64,000 nucleotides of DNA from Halobacillus shinanisalinarum (GCF_022919835.1 NZ_CP095074.1:1922001-1986000), one strand, 5' to 3'. Shown: positions 36,509 to 46,182, counted from the first letter of the stretch. Notes: generated by a model not told the origin, from the letters alone. Program-made: numbers and translations.

Positions 36509-36848
36509 CTTTCGTTCTCATCGAATAAAACAACATCAAACCAACACTTGTGAAAGCAGCAAACACAAGCAAGACAAGAACAGGAACACGACCTATATTG
36601 AACAAAAGCAAGATACCCGCCCCATAGACAACTCCAACTAACCCAACCATTGGGAGTACTGGTCTTACTTTACCTTTAATCAATAGATCAGCAATAGCAC
36701 ATCCAATCAAAGTAACAAAAAAGCCATATAGCGCCTGGTTGAGGAGAACTTTGCCCCAAATACCCTCCCCGGTTTTAAAGAATGATGCCCCAATGATGAT
36801 GATCAGATAATACAAATATGTAATAAGAAAACTTATGAAAAAGTTCAT
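36498..36848 (-). CDS. Small membrane protein, four helices, unknown function
   Basis: A 116-residue hydrophobic protein with four predicted membrane segments (about residues 3-24, 33-55, 64-84 and 88-108) and a basic C-terminus (RTKGKN). AAGGAAAGG lies 9 bases before ATG 36848, and the stop lies within the shared terminator, so the gene looks real. I do not recognise the family. OsmC-like protein upstream on the same strand is 63 bp away and may be cotranscribed. Confidence 0.65.
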   Translation of the reverse strand: MNFFISFLITYLYYLIIIIGASFFKTGEGIWGKVLLNQALYGFFVTLIGCAIADLLIKGKVRPVLPMVGLVGVVYGAGILLLFNIGRVPVLVLLVFAAFTSVGLMLFYSMRTKGKN

Positions 36849-36911
36849 ATTCGCATTCCTTTCCTTAACAAATAGCCTCTGCCCTATTGTAACAGAGACC
36901 TTTCATGAAAA

Positions 36912-37358
36912 TTATTCAATCGTAAGATCTGCTTCCATCTCAAGTTCAACATTACCTTGAATGGCTTTTGAGATCATACAGCTTCCCTCTGCTTTGTCGA
37001 CTAACTTTTGCAACCTAGTCAGTTCGTTCTGGTTTGCATCATTTGTCAGTACGACTCTCGGTCTATGAATAATCTTTTTATAAGTAAAGTTCCCATCTGT
37101 AACATCAACGACCCCTTCAGACTCCATGTCCATCTCCTTTAGCGGCAATTGGGCACGCTCAATCATTGCTGCCAAGCTGATGATATAACAGGTAGCTGCA
37201 GCTCCGAGCAGCATCTCATCTGGATTTGTGCCAATATCCGGTCCATCCATTTCTTTAGGAATCGAGATCTTTGTTTTCAGTTTATCTGCTTCGATAGAGC
37301 CGACCTCGTTACGCCCACCCGGCCAGTTTGCTTTAAGATGAAAATGATGAAACGCCAT
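36912..37358 (-). CDS. OsmC/Ohr-family peroxiredoxin-like protein
   Basis: A 148-residue protein with the OsmC fold. The two reactive cysteines are visible in AAATCYIIS (about residue 56) and EGSCMISKA (about residue 128). Family members reduce organic hydroperoxides with thiols. The N-terminus (HHFHLKANWPGGRNEVG) is like the SACOL1771 subgroup of Firmicutes. Single gene with its own ribosome-binding site, followed by the small membrane protein. No Ohr-type regulator lies beside it. Confidence 0.87.
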   Translation of the reverse strand: MAFHHFHLKANWPGGRNEVGSIEADKLKTKISIPKEMDGPDIGTNPDEMLLGAAATCYIISLAAMIERAQLPLKEMDMESEGVVDVTDGNFTYKKIIHRPRVVLTNDANQNELTRLQKLVDKAEGSCMISKAIQGNVELEMEADLTIE

Positions 37359-37507
37359 AGTATCTACTCCTTTTAATCGAAAAAATCATCTAATCTATAC
37401 TCATTGTAAACGAGCAGTCATTTTCAAATGAAATCATTTGCTTACATAGAAAAAGGAATCCCCCCCTTCTATGGCGAAACAAACATTAAGATAGGAGATG
37501 ATTATTC

Positions 37508-38428
37508 TTGATAAAACTGTCCAATGCCAACTTTGAACGTGCAAAAAATTGGATCCTTGAACATGGGCGTGACCTCGAAAAGGTCCGTGTTAAATGTCTG
37601 ACTGAAGACGGGCATCAACATGAAATCATAGCAGCACTGTCTGGTTATCAAAATCAAGATGGTGGTTTTGGAAAGGGATTGGAAGCTGATATTAGACTGC
37701 CCCATTCCTCCTCGATAGCTACAACCATTGCCTTGCAAGTTTTAGTAGAATTTGATAATTACCCACAGGCGAAACAAATGATTGACAAAGCCATTCGTTA
37801 CTTCGAAAATCATTTCAATAGTGAACGACAAGGCTGGTACGCTGTGCCGCCAGAAGTTAATGAGTATCCCCATGCCTTCTGGTGGACGGTTCATGAGGAT
37901 GGGATGTCCTGGATTGATCATCACTGGGGGAATCCTAGTGCAGAAATCATCGGCTATCTGCGTCGCTATCACAGTGAAGTCACCCAACTCGATGTCGATC
38001 AGTTAGTACAGCAGTGTATCGATTATTTCTTAAGTTTAACCACCTTTGAATCTGAACATGAAATCTATTGTTATCAGCGTTTCTTTCAACTGCACCCTGA
38101 TTTATTGACAAACACAGTAACGGAGCAGCTAGAAAAAGCGGTCCAATCCCTTGTTGTTCTTGATAAGGAAAGGTGGAAAAATTACGTACCTTTTCCGTTA
38201 AAATTTATACCAGACCTGGAAAGCACTCAGTTTGGAATTCCAAAAAAGAAGATTGATGATAACCTAGCTTTTTTCATTCAAGCCCTAGAGAAGAGTCCGT
38301 TTATTGAACCTCCGTGGGACTGGAATACATACATGGACAGCTGGGGACAGGCTAAACAAGAATGGCGTGGCGTGCTCACTTATGAAGCACTCAAGTTGTT
38401 GCTAAACTACAGAAAAGTCGTGAGTTAA
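37508..38428 (+). CDS. Prenyltransferase/squalene-cyclase-fold-like protein, unknown function
   Basis: A 306-residue soluble protein. Motifs such as GYQNQDGGFGKGLEADI and HHWGNPSAEI recall the QxxDGGFG repeats of the alpha/alpha barrel in prenyltransferases and terpene cyclases. The DxDD catalytic motif of class II cyclases is not seen, so it is probably not a cyclase. Similar unnamed proteins occur in Bacilli. TTG 37508 follows AGGAG at about 10 bases; no better start is in frame nearby. It is convergent with a GNAT gene and shares its terminator. Function unknown. Confidence 0.7.
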   Translation: MIKLSNANFERAKNWILEHGRDLEKVRVKCLTEDGHQHEIIAALSGYQNQDGGFGKGLEADIRLPHSSSIATTIALQVLVEFDNYPQAKQMIDKAIRYFENHFNSERQGWYAVPPEVNEYPHAFWWTVHEDGMSWIDHHWGNPSAEIIGYLRRYHSEVTQLDVDQLVQQCIDYFLSLTTFESEHEIYCYQRFFQLHPDLLTNTVTEQLEKAVQSLVVLDKERWKNYVPFPLKFIPDLESTQFGIPKKKIDDNLAFFIQALEKSPFIEPPWDWNTYMDSWGQAKQEWRGVLTYEALKLLLNYRKVVS

Positions 38429-38443
38429 ACTCACGACTTTTCC
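38412..38443. terminator. Bidirectional terminator
   Basis: GAAAAGTCGTGAGTT pairs with AACTCACGACTTTTC across the stop codons of two convergent genes. Confidence 0.85.
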
Positions 38444-38892
38444 ATTTGGACAAATTCATAGATACTTCCGTTTGTTTGCTGCTGAAATGACTTAACGTAA
38501 ACAAATCCTGCCCGCTTATACACTTTAATGGCTCTTTTGTTAAAAGATGCGACGGACAATGTGATCTTCGATGGCTCATAGTGTTCGTACACGAAATCAA
38601 GGCAACTCTCTAAGAATAGGCTTCCGACTCCTTTTCCAGTTACGTCAGGATGCATACCAAGACCGATATTGACGGTTTTCGGAGCTGCTGCATTAGCTGT
38701 GAGAAAGCCGAGTAACTGCCCTTTCTGATAGACACTGTATGTATGTTCACTTCTTGCGTCAGGGTTAATAAACTCCTCATAATCTTCTTTATCAGCTTTC
38801 ATATCGTAGAAGCTGTATTCCCCAGGGTAATGCCACTCGGCAATGATTTCAGCCTCAGCTTGGTTGATTGGACGAAATTTCACAGTAGTCAA
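38431..38892 (-). CDS. GNAT-family N-acetyltransferase (RimI-like)
   Basis: A 153-residue acetyltransferase of normal length. The acetyl-CoA pyrophosphate loop is in MHPDVTGKGVGSLFL (about residues 77-92), and the late motif NKRAIKVYKRAGF is typical of RimI/YjgM-like GNATs. The acceptor, an amine on a small molecule or a protein N-terminus, cannot be read. Its start overlaps the stop of the SE1561-like gene by four bases (38889-38892), which indicates translational coupling in a two-gene operon. Confidence 0.88.
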   Translation of the reverse strand: MTTVKFRPINQAEAEIIAEWHYPGEYSFYDMKADKEDYEEFINPDARSEHTYSVYQKGQLLGFLTANAAAPKTVNIGLGMHPDVTGKGVGSLFLESCLDFVYEHYEPSKITLSVASFNKRAIKVYKRAGFVYVKSFQQQTNGSIYEFVQMEKS

Positions 38893-39083
38893 CTCCCTGA
38901 TTCCCAGTCTTTTTTAAAACGCTCCATTTTCATCTGCAGTTGTTCAATCATATCAAGAATCCGCTCAAAGTCTTCCTGGTCGACTTGTTCTGGATCCATC
39001 ACCTCAACGACTTGATTCAGCATTTGAATACGTTTTTTCACGTAACGAAATTGCTCGGATGGTGTCTCTGCTGCCTTTCCCAT
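38889..39083 (-). CDS. SE1561-family small protein
   Basis: A 64-residue charged, helical protein (RYVKKRIQMLNQVVEVMDPE, FERILDMIEQLQMKMERF) of the SE1561 family found in Bacillaceae and staphylococci. It is probably a short coiled coil; function is unknown. The ribosome-binding site GGGGGAGGGGG lies just upstream. The following GNAT gene overlaps by four bases. Confidence 0.85.
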   Translation of the reverse strand: MGKAAETPSEQFRYVKKRIQMLNQVVEVMDPEQVDQEDFERILDMIEQLQMKMERFKKDWESGS

Positions 39084-39154
39084 TTTGTTCCCCCTCCCCC
39101 TAAACTTTTAATAGTTAAAAGAGAGCCTTATGACAAGACTCTCTACTCTTTTTC

Positions 39155-39955
39155 TTATTGATTAGATTGGTTTTGTTTTTCCGGTTTCTCTTTTTTACCT
39201 GATAAGAACCAACCTGCGACTGCGATTAGTACTAGTACAGAGTAAAAGATAAGCTTCCAAGTTGTCGAGTGCGCGAAGTGTTCATCTAAAACCTGGATAC
39301 TCGGGTGAGCTAGCGTTGCGACAGCCAGCTTCACACCTACCCAGCCGACAATAACGAAAGCTGCAACTTCAAGACCCGGACGGGAATGAAGCAGTTCAAC
39401 GAAGACATTGGCGGCAAAACGCATAATGATAATCCCAATCATTCCACCCGTTAAGATGACGGCGAACTGTCCACCATCCAAACTTCCTACCGGCGGTAAC
39501 GGTGTTTCAGGCAAAGCTACAGCTAGCGCAACTGCCGCCAGAATGGAATCGACCGCAAACGCCAAATCGGCAAGCTCTACTTTTAGCACTGTCATCCAAA
39601 AGCCTTTTCCTCGGCCTTCTGTATCCACTTCAACATCATCATCTGATATATCATCTTCATCTCCCCTGGATTTCCACCTGTCATACAAGTTTTTACCAGA
39701 GATGAACAGTAAGTAAGCCGCGCCTAGCGCTTGTACTTGCCATACATCGACGAGGAAGGAAATGACAAATAATGAACCAAACCGTAGGATAAATGCACCT
39801 AAAAGACCATAAAATAGGGCTTTCTTTCGTTTATCCGGCGGTAAATGTTTTACCATTATAGCGAGTACTAATGCGTTATCAGCGGCGAGAATACCTTCTA
39901 AACCGATGAGCACAAGCAATACCCAGCCATATTCAATCAATAATTGAGCATCCAT
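39155..39955 (-). CDS. TerC-family metal exporter (YkoY-like)
   Basis: A 266-residue membrane protein with about eight helices. Acidic membrane motifs are visible: GLEGILAADNALVLAIMVKH (about residues 18-37) and ADLAFAVDSILAAVALAVA (about residues 125-143). TerC/YkoY/MeeF-type proteins export Mn(II), including in metalation of secreted enzymes. The frame runs back to 40081 into the riboswitch; ATG 39955 follows AAAAGGAGAG and starts at the first helix. The yybP-ykoY Mn riboswitch directly upstream (40008-40122) supports manganese export. Confidence 0.9.
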   Translation of the reverse strand: MDAQLLIEYGWVLLVLIGLEGILAADNALVLAIMVKHLPPDKRKKALFYGLLGAFILRFGSLFVISFLVDVWQVQALGAAYLLFISGKNLYDRWKSRGDEDDISDDDVEVDTEGRGKGFWMTVLKVELADLAFAVDSILAAVALAVALPETPLPPVGSLDGGQFAVILTGGMIGIIIMRFAANVFVELLHSRPGLEVAAFVIVGWVGVKLAVATLAHPSIQVLDEHFAHSTTWKLIFYSVLVLIAVAGWFLSGKKEKPEKQNQSNQ

Positions 39956-40007
39956 GTTTGTTACTCTCCTTTTAATAAAAAATGATCCCACCATTAGGTA
40001 AGGACCA

Positions 40008-40122
40008 TAAAAAAACAGACCTTTACCCTGCTGGGTAAAGGTCTCGCTAACAACGTACGTTGCCAGTAAAGCCGGGGACATCTCCCGTAATGACGACTTT
40101 ACTGTCCAGCTACTCCCCTTTT
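40008..40122 (-). ncRNA. yybP-ykoY manganese riboswitch
   Basis: Read on the minus strand, the leader starts AAAAGGGGAGTAGC, the hallmark of the yybP-ykoY class. It contains CCCCGGC and the GGCAACGTACGTTG arm, and ends in a terminator hairpin, AGACCTTTACCC against GGGTAAAGGTCT, followed by seven T (about 40016-40044). In this class Mn(II) binding stabilises the aptamer and prevents termination. The gene downstream is the TerC exporter. Confidence 0.9.
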
Positions 40123-40241
40123 AGGAAAAAGCTAATTCTTATTTCATCATAGCATGGTCTCGTCATTTGTCAACAGATATATGTCCCTGTCCCACTAATT
40201 AGTATTATTATGGTGGTCAATGTATAAACTATACGGATTTT

Positions 40242-41468
40242 TTAAGCTTCTTCAACAAAAAGCTTACATATTTCTACAATCACCCGTGTAGACTCCACCA
40301 TGTTTTCAAGGGATACATATTCATATTTACCGTGGAAGTTCTCCCCTCCCGTAAACAGGTTTGGTGTTGGTAAGCCCATATACGAGAGCTGGGAACCGTC
40401 CGTCCCTCCTCTGATCGGCTGTACGATCGGAGTGATGGACAGGTTGGTCATTGCACGATAAGCAACATCAACAATCTCTTTCATCGGTTCAATCTTATCT
40501 CTCATATTATAATATTGATCATTTAATTCTATGCTTACACTGTCCTCGCCATAGTTCTCTTTTATTTGTGTAACGATGGAAAGAAGCTTGTCCTTCCTAG
40601 CGGCAAATGCTGTTTTATCAAAATCTCTTATCAAATAGTACAATTGCGCCGCTTCCACATCGCTTTGTAAAGAAACAAGGTGATAAAACCCCTCATATTC
40701 AGAAGTGTATTCCGGGGCTTCCTGCTCCGGCAGCTGTTCAATAAACTCAACGGCAAGCTTTGAAGCATTGACCATCTTGCCTTTTGCGGTCCCGGGATGC
40801 ACACTATTACCGTTGAAGGTTATTTTAACATCAGCCGCATTAAAGCTTTCATATTGAAGTTCACCAAGTGGACCGCCATCTACGGTATAGGCAAAGTCAG
40901 CACCGAATTCCTTGACGTCAAACTTATGTGGTCCTCTCCCGATCTCCTCATCTGGCGTAAAAGCAACACGTACCTTTCCGTGTTTAATGTCCGGATGATC
41001 AATTAAATAGTGCATCGCTGTCATAATTTCTGAGACGCCTGCTTTATTATCAGCCCCAAGTAATGTCGTACTATTCGTTGTTACAAGGGTATGTCCTTTA
41101 TATGTAGGTAATTCTTCAAAGTCACGCGGGGAGAGAACTACCTCCTCATTCAAGTGGATATCTCCGCCATCATAATTCTCAACAACTTGAGGATGGACAT
41201 TTTGCCCGGTAAAATCCCTTGCTGTATCTACATGGGCTAGAAAGCCGATTACAGGGAGGTCTTTATCTGTATTAGCAGGAAGCGTAGCCATTACATAGCC
41301 ATTTCCATCCAATGTTACCTCTTCCATCCCGATCCCCTTTAACTCTTCAACCAATTTTTTGGCAAGAGTAAGCTGTCCTTCCGTTGATGGACAAGAGTCG
41401 TTCGATTCATCTGACTGTGTGTCAATCTTGACATAACTTGTAAACCGCCTTAATATTTCATCTTTCAT
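40242..41468 (-). CDS. pepT: Peptidase T (M20 tripeptidase)
   Basis: A 408-residue zinc aminotripeptidase. Metal-site motifs are visible: [43 protein letters not shown], and [14 protein letters not shown], followed by [19 protein letters not shown]. PepT removes the N-terminal residue from tripeptides in the cytosol. ATG 41468 lies 7 bases after GAGGAG; the ATG two codons earlier is too close to it. Single gene. Confidence 0.95.
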   Translation of the reverse strand: MKDEILRRFTSYVKIDTQSDESNDSCPSTEGQLTLAKKLVEELKGIGMEEVTLDGNGYVMATLPANTDKDLPVIGFLAHVDTARDFTGQNVHPQVVENYDGGDIHLNEEVVLSPRDFEELPTYKGHTLVTTNSTTLLGADNKAGVSEIMTAMHYLIDHPDIKHGKVRVAFTPDEEIGRGPHKFDVKEFGADFAYTVDGGPLGELQYESFNAADVKITFNGNSVHPGTAKGKMVNASKLAVEFIEQLPEQEAPEYTSEYEGFYHLVSLQSDVEAAQLYYLIRDFDKTAFAARKDKLLSIVTQIKENYGEDSVSIELNDQYYNMRDKIEPMKEIVDVAYRAMTNLSITPIVQPIRGGTDGSQLSYMGLPTPNLFTGGENFHGKYEYVSLENMVESTRVIVEICKLFVEEA

Positions 41469-41668
41469 TATCATTCTCCTCTGTATACGTATTTTATTAT
41501 CCTTACCATATGCTTTTAATAAAATGTTTTCAACGAAAGAGCAATAGTGATAACCTTATATCATATTGTTCTTTATAGATACTATATTTTCCTACTTTAG
41601 CAGGAATTTCACTTTATAAGACGAATAACTTACAGATAGTAAATACAATACATAAAGGTGTGTGCTGC

Positions 41669-42736
41669 ATGATTCATAAACGCTGGTTTCAAAGTCTGAT
41701 TGCTGGTATTCTAGTCTCATTATTTATTTTACTCATACATGAAATTCATTTTTTCTTTGATCCCTTCTTCACCTATTTAACTGCCATAGCCATTCCGTTT
41801 ATTGGCGGCGGCATTCTTTTTTACATTTCAAGACCTGTCATGCTTTTCCTGGAAAAGTACCGAATCCCAAGGCTGCTTGCGATTTTAGTTGTCTTTTTAC
41901 TCTATATTTTCGCTGGGTTCTTAATCACCCGTTTTATCGCACCGATCGCTCAAGAGCAATTCTCAAGGTTGATTGAAAATTTCCCTAGAATGATCGATAT
42001 GGTCGGAGAAACCGTTAATTATTGGCAGCAGAATCAAGCCATTATTCCTGATCAGTTTAATAGTGCCATTAACGGTGTCGTACAAAATTTGGAGTCTTAC
42101 CTTAAAGATGCTTCGACTATAATCATAGATGTAATCAGCCAATTTATCGGCTTTGTTTTTGCCCTCATCCTAGTTCCATTGTTCCTGTTCTTCATGCTGA
42201 AGGATGGCGATAAGCTTGTTCCGTTTGTAAGGCAATTTTTGAATGACCGAGTTGGAAAAAGCTTTGAAAGACTTGCCAGATCTCTGGATCATACCTTAAA
42301 TTCATTCATTATCGGCCAGCTTACCGTAAGTGTGTTCGTTGGGATGTTGTTACTTGTCGGGTATTTAGTGATTGGATTGCATTACTCTCTTACTTTAGCG
42401 CTTTTCGCTATGCTCATGAATGTCATTCCATTCGTTGGACCTTTCTTAGCTGTGATTCCTGCTGTGTTAGTCGCCCTATTCCAAGACCCAATATTAGTTT
42501 TGTATGTGGCGATTATCATGGTCATAGCTCAGCAAATTGAAGGAAACCTTGTTTCACCTAACGTTATGGGAAAAGCTTTAGACATTCATCCGTTAACAGT
42601 CATTACCATTATTTTGGCTGCCGGTAGTTTAGCTGGTTTCCTTGGACTGTTATTTGCGATTCCAGCGTACGCCCTTGTAAAAACGGTTATCACTCACTTT
42701 TATAATGAGTGGATCGCTAACAAAACGGAACAATAA
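41669..42736 (+). CDS. AI-2E/PerM-family transporter
   Basis: A 355-residue membrane protein with about eight helices and a large central loop (residues 80-150). Motifs typical of the family include GGGILFYISRPVM, ALFAMLMNVIPFVGPFLAVIP and QQIEGNLVSPNVMG. The family was named for AI-2 export in E. coli, but some members in halophiles are Na+(Li+)/H+ antiporters, which would suit this host; no choice can be made here. ATG 41669 follows AAAGGTG; GTG at 41660 overlaps the site. Confidence 0.87.
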   Translation: MIHKRWFQSLIAGILVSLFILLIHEIHFFFDPFFTYLTAIAIPFIGGGILFYISRPVMLFLEKYRIPRLLAILVVFLLYIFAGFLITRFIAPIAQEQFSRLIENFPRMIDMVGETVNYWQQNQAIIPDQFNSAINGVVQNLESYLKDASTIIIDVISQFIGFVFALILVPLFLFFMLKDGDKLVPFVRQFLNDRVGKSFERLARSLDHTLNSFIIGQLTVSVFVGMLLLVGYLVIGLHYSLTLALFAMLMNVIPFVGPFLAVIPAVLVALFQDPILVLYVAIIMVIAQQIEGNLVSPNVMGKALDIHPLTVITIILAAGSLAGFLGLLFAIPAYALVKTVITHFYNEWIANKTEQ

Positions 42737-42739
42737 GAA

Positions 42740-42781
42740 GCTTCCCCACTGCCTTCCTTTGGAGGACAGTGGGGGAGTTTT
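42740..42781. terminator. Bidirectional terminator
   Basis: CTTCCCCACTGCC pairs with GGACAGTGGGGGAG, followed by TTTTATG on the plus strand. It ends the AI-2E gene and the convergent GNAT gene. Confidence 0.82.
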
Positions 42782-43631
42782 ATGACTTTTTAAAATGATA
42801 AACCAGTGACTGATCGACAGCCTTATATCCAATTTTTTGATAGATAGAATTAGATGTTGAATTGGCTAAATCAGTGTAAAGAGCACAAAATTGATATCCA
42901 TCATTCAACAACTTGCCTGTTAATGCAGCTACAGCCTGTGTAGCATACCCATTACGCTTAAATTCATCTGGAGTAAAGACAGCATTTACTGTGGCGCCAT
43001 TTGGTGTTGACCGAGCTCGACAGACCATCGATACATAGTTTCCACCAACCTCCCAAAAGTGCATTTTTTGATCTGCAATCATATCGCAAGCGAGCTGTTC
43101 GGCCCGCTCCCTACTAAAGGAATCACTTGTTTGATCACTAAAAACCAGCAGCCAATCAACTAAAAATAGGAAATCCTTCTGTTTGGCAACCACTAACTCT
43201 CCTTCTGCTTTCGTGACTTTTTTCAGCTTATCTAATCGATAAATGCCCTGTTTCATATGAAGCTCACCCTTTTGTCCGCTACATTCTTCCCATGATTGCA
43301 CAAACCATTGCACAACTTCAGACTGGCCAAGCACACCTGGAACTTCATACTCATTTTCAAATAAAAAATGGGCTAAAAATTTGATTTTGGCTCTGGTTAC
43401 TGTCGAAATTGCCGGCAGAATCCACAGATGCGGAGGTGTCCTTAACGTAATATAAACAAGGTTGTCCCCTTCGTATAATTCGAGCATGAAGGCAGTAGAA
43501 TCCCCACCATTAGAGTGCTTCCAACGTTCAATAATACCGAGCGGAAGGTTATTCTCCGCTTCCTTCTGTAATAAAAGTGGTTCAGAATGCTTAGCAAACA
43601 ACTTTGAATCAGCTGGTCTTTCCATCCTCAT
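42780..43631 (-). CDS. Two-domain GNAT-family acetyltransferase
   Basis: A 283-residue protein. The C-terminal half has the acetyl-CoA fold (NAVFTPDEFKRNGYATQAVA and CALYTDLANSTSNSIYQKIG) while the N-terminal 140 residues are a second, degenerate GNAT-like domain. This arrangement is common in Bacilli and its substrates are mostly unknown. AAGGAGG lies 8 bases before ATG 43631; the frame extends to 43661 over the ribosome-binding site. Single gene. Confidence 0.82.
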   Translation of the reverse strand: MRMERPADSKLFAKHSEPLLLQKEAENNLPLGIIERWKHSNGGDSTAFMLELYEGDNLVYITLRTPPHLWILPAISTVTRAKIKFLAHFLFENEYEVPGVLGQSEVVQWFVQSWEECSGQKGELHMKQGIYRLDKLKKVTKAEGELVVAKQKDFLFLVDWLLVFSDQTSDSFSRERAEQLACDMIADQKMHFWEVGGNYVSMVCRARSTPNGATVNAVFTPDEFKRNGYATQAVAALTGKLLNDGYQFCALYTDLANSTSNSIYQKIGYKAVDQSLVYHFKKS

Positions 43632-43726
43632 CCTTCCATCCTCCTTCTCAATCTTCGGCAAAGAAAATTTCCACTATTATAACCCCTTGACACAACATCT
43701 ACAATAAAAGAAAGGGGTGTTGTTGG

Positions 43727-43906
43727 ATGACTAAAAAAGAAATTGAGAATGAAATCGCTGCACTTAAATCGGACTATGTACGTATTCAAGGGGATTTAGA
43801 TAAGCTTGAAGCTGCAGGGGCAAACGTGCAAAACGCAGAAAATCAACTGGCACGTATGGAAGAACAGTTGAAGGATCTTAATCATAAATTAGCTGAAACC
43901 AAATAA
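43727..43906 (+). CDS. SE1832-family small protein
   Basis: A 59-residue protein beginning TKKEIENEIAALKSDYVRIQ and continuing as one long charged helix with heptad spacing (LEAAGANVQNAENQLARM). It matches the SE1832 family of small Bacillaceae/Staphylococcus proteins of unknown function. AAAGGGGTG precedes ATG 43727. Confidence 0.82.
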   Translation: MTKKEIENEIAALKSDYVRIQGDLDKLEAAGANVQNAENQLARMEEQLKDLNHKLAETK

Positions 43907-43925
43907 ACACACGAATAAAAGCGCG

Positions 43926-44116
43926 GGGCGCCCGGTAGACACGACAGATGAAGTTCGACTAAAACCGAGTTATGAGGACGTTCGACTAAGTTCGGCACGT
44001 CCTTGAGCCAACGTCGAACTACCCCGCGTCCTGCGGGGCATGTTTCAACGTTGAACGACCTCGAGTCCTGTGGGGACCATGGAGGCGATTGACTAGTCTT
44101 TCGTGTCTGGGCGCTG
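43926..44116. repeat. GC-rich element with terminal inverted repeats
   Basis: GCGCCCGGTAGACACGA (43928-43944) pairs with TCGTGTCTGGGCGC (44101-44114) across 156 bp. The interior has smaller stems (CCCCGCG-TCCT-GCGGGG; GTTCGAC repeats). It is far richer in GC than its surroundings and has no reading frame with a ribosome-binding site. It looks like a mobile or structural repeat, different from the MITE-like family; only one copy is in this window. Confidence 0.6.
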
Positions 44117-44183
44117 GAGCTGGATGTGGCTAACTTCATGTAAGCTTATCCACAGGCAAATATTTTTATAATTTCCTGGACGA

Positions 44184-44226
44184 TAAAAAAGGGGCGTGCG
44201 ATCAAGATCGCACACCCTTTTTCTTT
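44184..44226. terminator. Bidirectional terminator
   Basis: AAAAAAGGGG-CGTGCGATC pairs with GATCGCACACCCTTTTTT. T-runs on both strands; it lies after the NhaP-type antiporter. Confidence 0.85.
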
Positions 44227-44310
44227 TGATTTAATCTAGTTATCATTTATCCCTGTTGACCCACTCTAATACGGTAAGTGTGTAGCCATCCATGATGCTT
44301 GTTCTCTTTC

Positions 44311-46182
44311 TTATTCGCTCCCAGGCTCAGATGGTTTATCCTTCGCCTTTCGCTGCTTCTCCAGCTTCTCTTGAATCTTTTCAAGTTCTTTTTTGGGCGG
44401 GGTGAGGGATACAACCACATCTCCCTGTTCCACTCTCGCTTCAACTTCTTCACTAAAGAACTCTACTTTTTTACTCGGCTTTTTGACAAATATTTGAATG
44501 GCCTGGTCATCGATATTATTCAAGTAGTCACGGTACGTATATTGTCCCGTAATATTCGTACGTCTAAATACGTAGCCATGATCAACCATCGTATTCAGCT
44601 CTTCCCACGAAGCCCCTACTTTAGATAACACACGACCACCAATCGTATGAACGAGATCCTCAAGTTTATCGCCTTCACGCTTGCTTAAACTTAGTTGAAA
44701 CAGATTATTCCGACCAAATTCAGGTACGAATGTCGTACAAACTAACGCATTATAAGAATCAAATTCGGTTGCAGCCAACATGTATTCATACGGTGTCATA
44801 TCCAGCTTATATTCCGTCTGCTCTGATAAGATTTCCCCATGATAAGACTTTATCCCTTCAGCTCGGGCACTGGACAATCTTTCCCATGAGGAATCACTAA
44901 CCAGTACAGGAACCTTCATATCTTCGAGTGCTTTTGCAAGTTTGGTCGTAAACTTGCTTCCACCAATAAGCAAAACCCCAGGTGGTCCCTCCATAGATAG
45001 ACCGAGCTTTTTCGATAGCCAGCCAATTGAAAAACCATGGGCAACAACAGTTGTAAAGACGAGCGCAAAAGTAAGTGAGATTAAGATGGATGCATCCTCA
45101 AACCCTGCATCCAATAAAACACCTGCGAAATAGCCCGAGACGGTAAGCGCAACAATCCCGCGAGGTGCAATCCAACCTACCAACAATTTCTCAGGCCGGG
45201 ATAAATCGGTCCCCCACGTCGATAGAAAAATGGATAGCGGACGAACGACAAATAACATTAAGAGTACAAACCCGATGATTTCAATATTGAAAATTTGCAG
45301 TAACGTTTCACGTGTGAGAGAGGCTGTCAAAAGCACAAAGATTGTTGATGTCAACAATAATGAAATACTCTCTTTAAAATGCTTCATATCTGCTATAGAA
45401 GAGATATGCATATTGGCAAGGGTCATCCCCATAGCTGTTACAGACAACAATCCCGTTTCGTGTGTCACTTCATCCGCAATAGTGAAACAAGCGATAACAA
45501 CAGTAAGTACGACAGGAGACTTCAAGTATTCCGGAACATAGCCTGTTTCGAACATCCAGCCTACGCCTTTACCACACGCATACCCAAGCATCACCGCAAA
45601 AATGGCTGCGAGGAAAAACGAGAGCAATGCCATAGGTGAATGATTGGTACCAACCAGGAATTCAGTGATCTCAAAAGCAAATACAGCAAGCAAAGCGCCA
45701 ATGGGGTCTACAATAATCCCTTCCCATTTTAAAATCTTTGCTGGCCTTGGCTTCAATTTTGACTGCCTTAATAAAGGTAAAATTACTGTTGGACCTGTAA
45801 CTATAAACAAAGCTGCGATTACAAAGGCTACAGCCCAAGATAAACCTGCCACATAATGAGCAGCTAGCAAGCCAAGCACCCAACTTATAAAGGCACCAAA
45901 TGTTACCACTCGAAACACTGGTCTCCCAAGCCCCTTGACTTCTTTAAAGTCTAAATTGAGGCTGCCCTCAAATAAAATGACGGCAACAGCAAGTGAGATG
46001 ATCGGACTATATAAATTGCCAAAGTCCTGTTCAGGATTCATCAACCCAAAAACCGGACCGGCAAGTAAACCAACAATTGACATGACGACAATGGCGGGGA
46101 GGCGGAAACGCCAGGATATCCATTGAGAGCCAATCCCCAAGAGGCCGACCAACATTAATTCCAACAGAAGTGAATCAACCAT
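44311..46182 (-). CDS. NhaP-type cation:proton antiporter with TrkA-N-like domain
   Basis: A 623-residue protein. About twelve membrane helices (residues 1-395) include ILFEGSLNLDFKEV, FIVTGPTVILPLL and EGIIVDPIGALLAVFAFE, in which DP replaces the ND pair. From about residue 400 a Rossmann-like segment (GPPGVLLIGGSKFTTKLAKA) resembles TrkA-N/RCK_N, and the end is a charged coiled coil. It probably exports Na+ or K+ against H+ for salt and alkali tolerance. AAGGAG precedes ATG 46182. Second large CPA antiporter in the window. Confidence 0.88.
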   Translation of the reverse strand: MVDSLLLELMLVGLLGIGSQWISWRFRLPAIVVMSIVGLLAGPVFGLMNPEQDFGNLYSPIISLAVAVILFEGSLNLDFKEVKGLGRPVFRVVTFGAFISWVLGLLAAHYVAGLSWAVAFVIAALFIVTGPTVILPLLRQSKLKPRPAKILKWEGIIVDPIGALLAVFAFEITEFLVGTNHSPMALLSFFLAAIFAVMLGYACGKGVGWMFETGYVPEYLKSPVVLTVVIACFTIADEVTHETGLLSVTAMGMTLANMHISSIADMKHFKESISLLLTSTIFVLLTASLTRETLLQIFNIEIIGFVLLMLFVVRPLSIFLSTWGTDLSRPEKLLVGWIAPRGIVALTVSGYFAGVLLDAGFEDASILISLTFALVFTTVVAHGFSIGWLSKKLGLSMEGPPGVLLIGGSKFTTKLAKALEDMKVPVLVSDSSWERLSSARAEGIKSYHGEILSEQTEYKLDMTPYEYMLAATEFDSYNALVCTTFVPEFGRNNLFQLSLSKREGDKLEDLVHTIGGRVLSKVGASWEELNTMVDHGYVFRRTNITGQYTYRDYLNNIDDQAIQIFVKKPSKKVEFFSEEVEARVEQGDVVVSLTPPKKELEKIQEKLEKQRKAKDKPSEPGSE

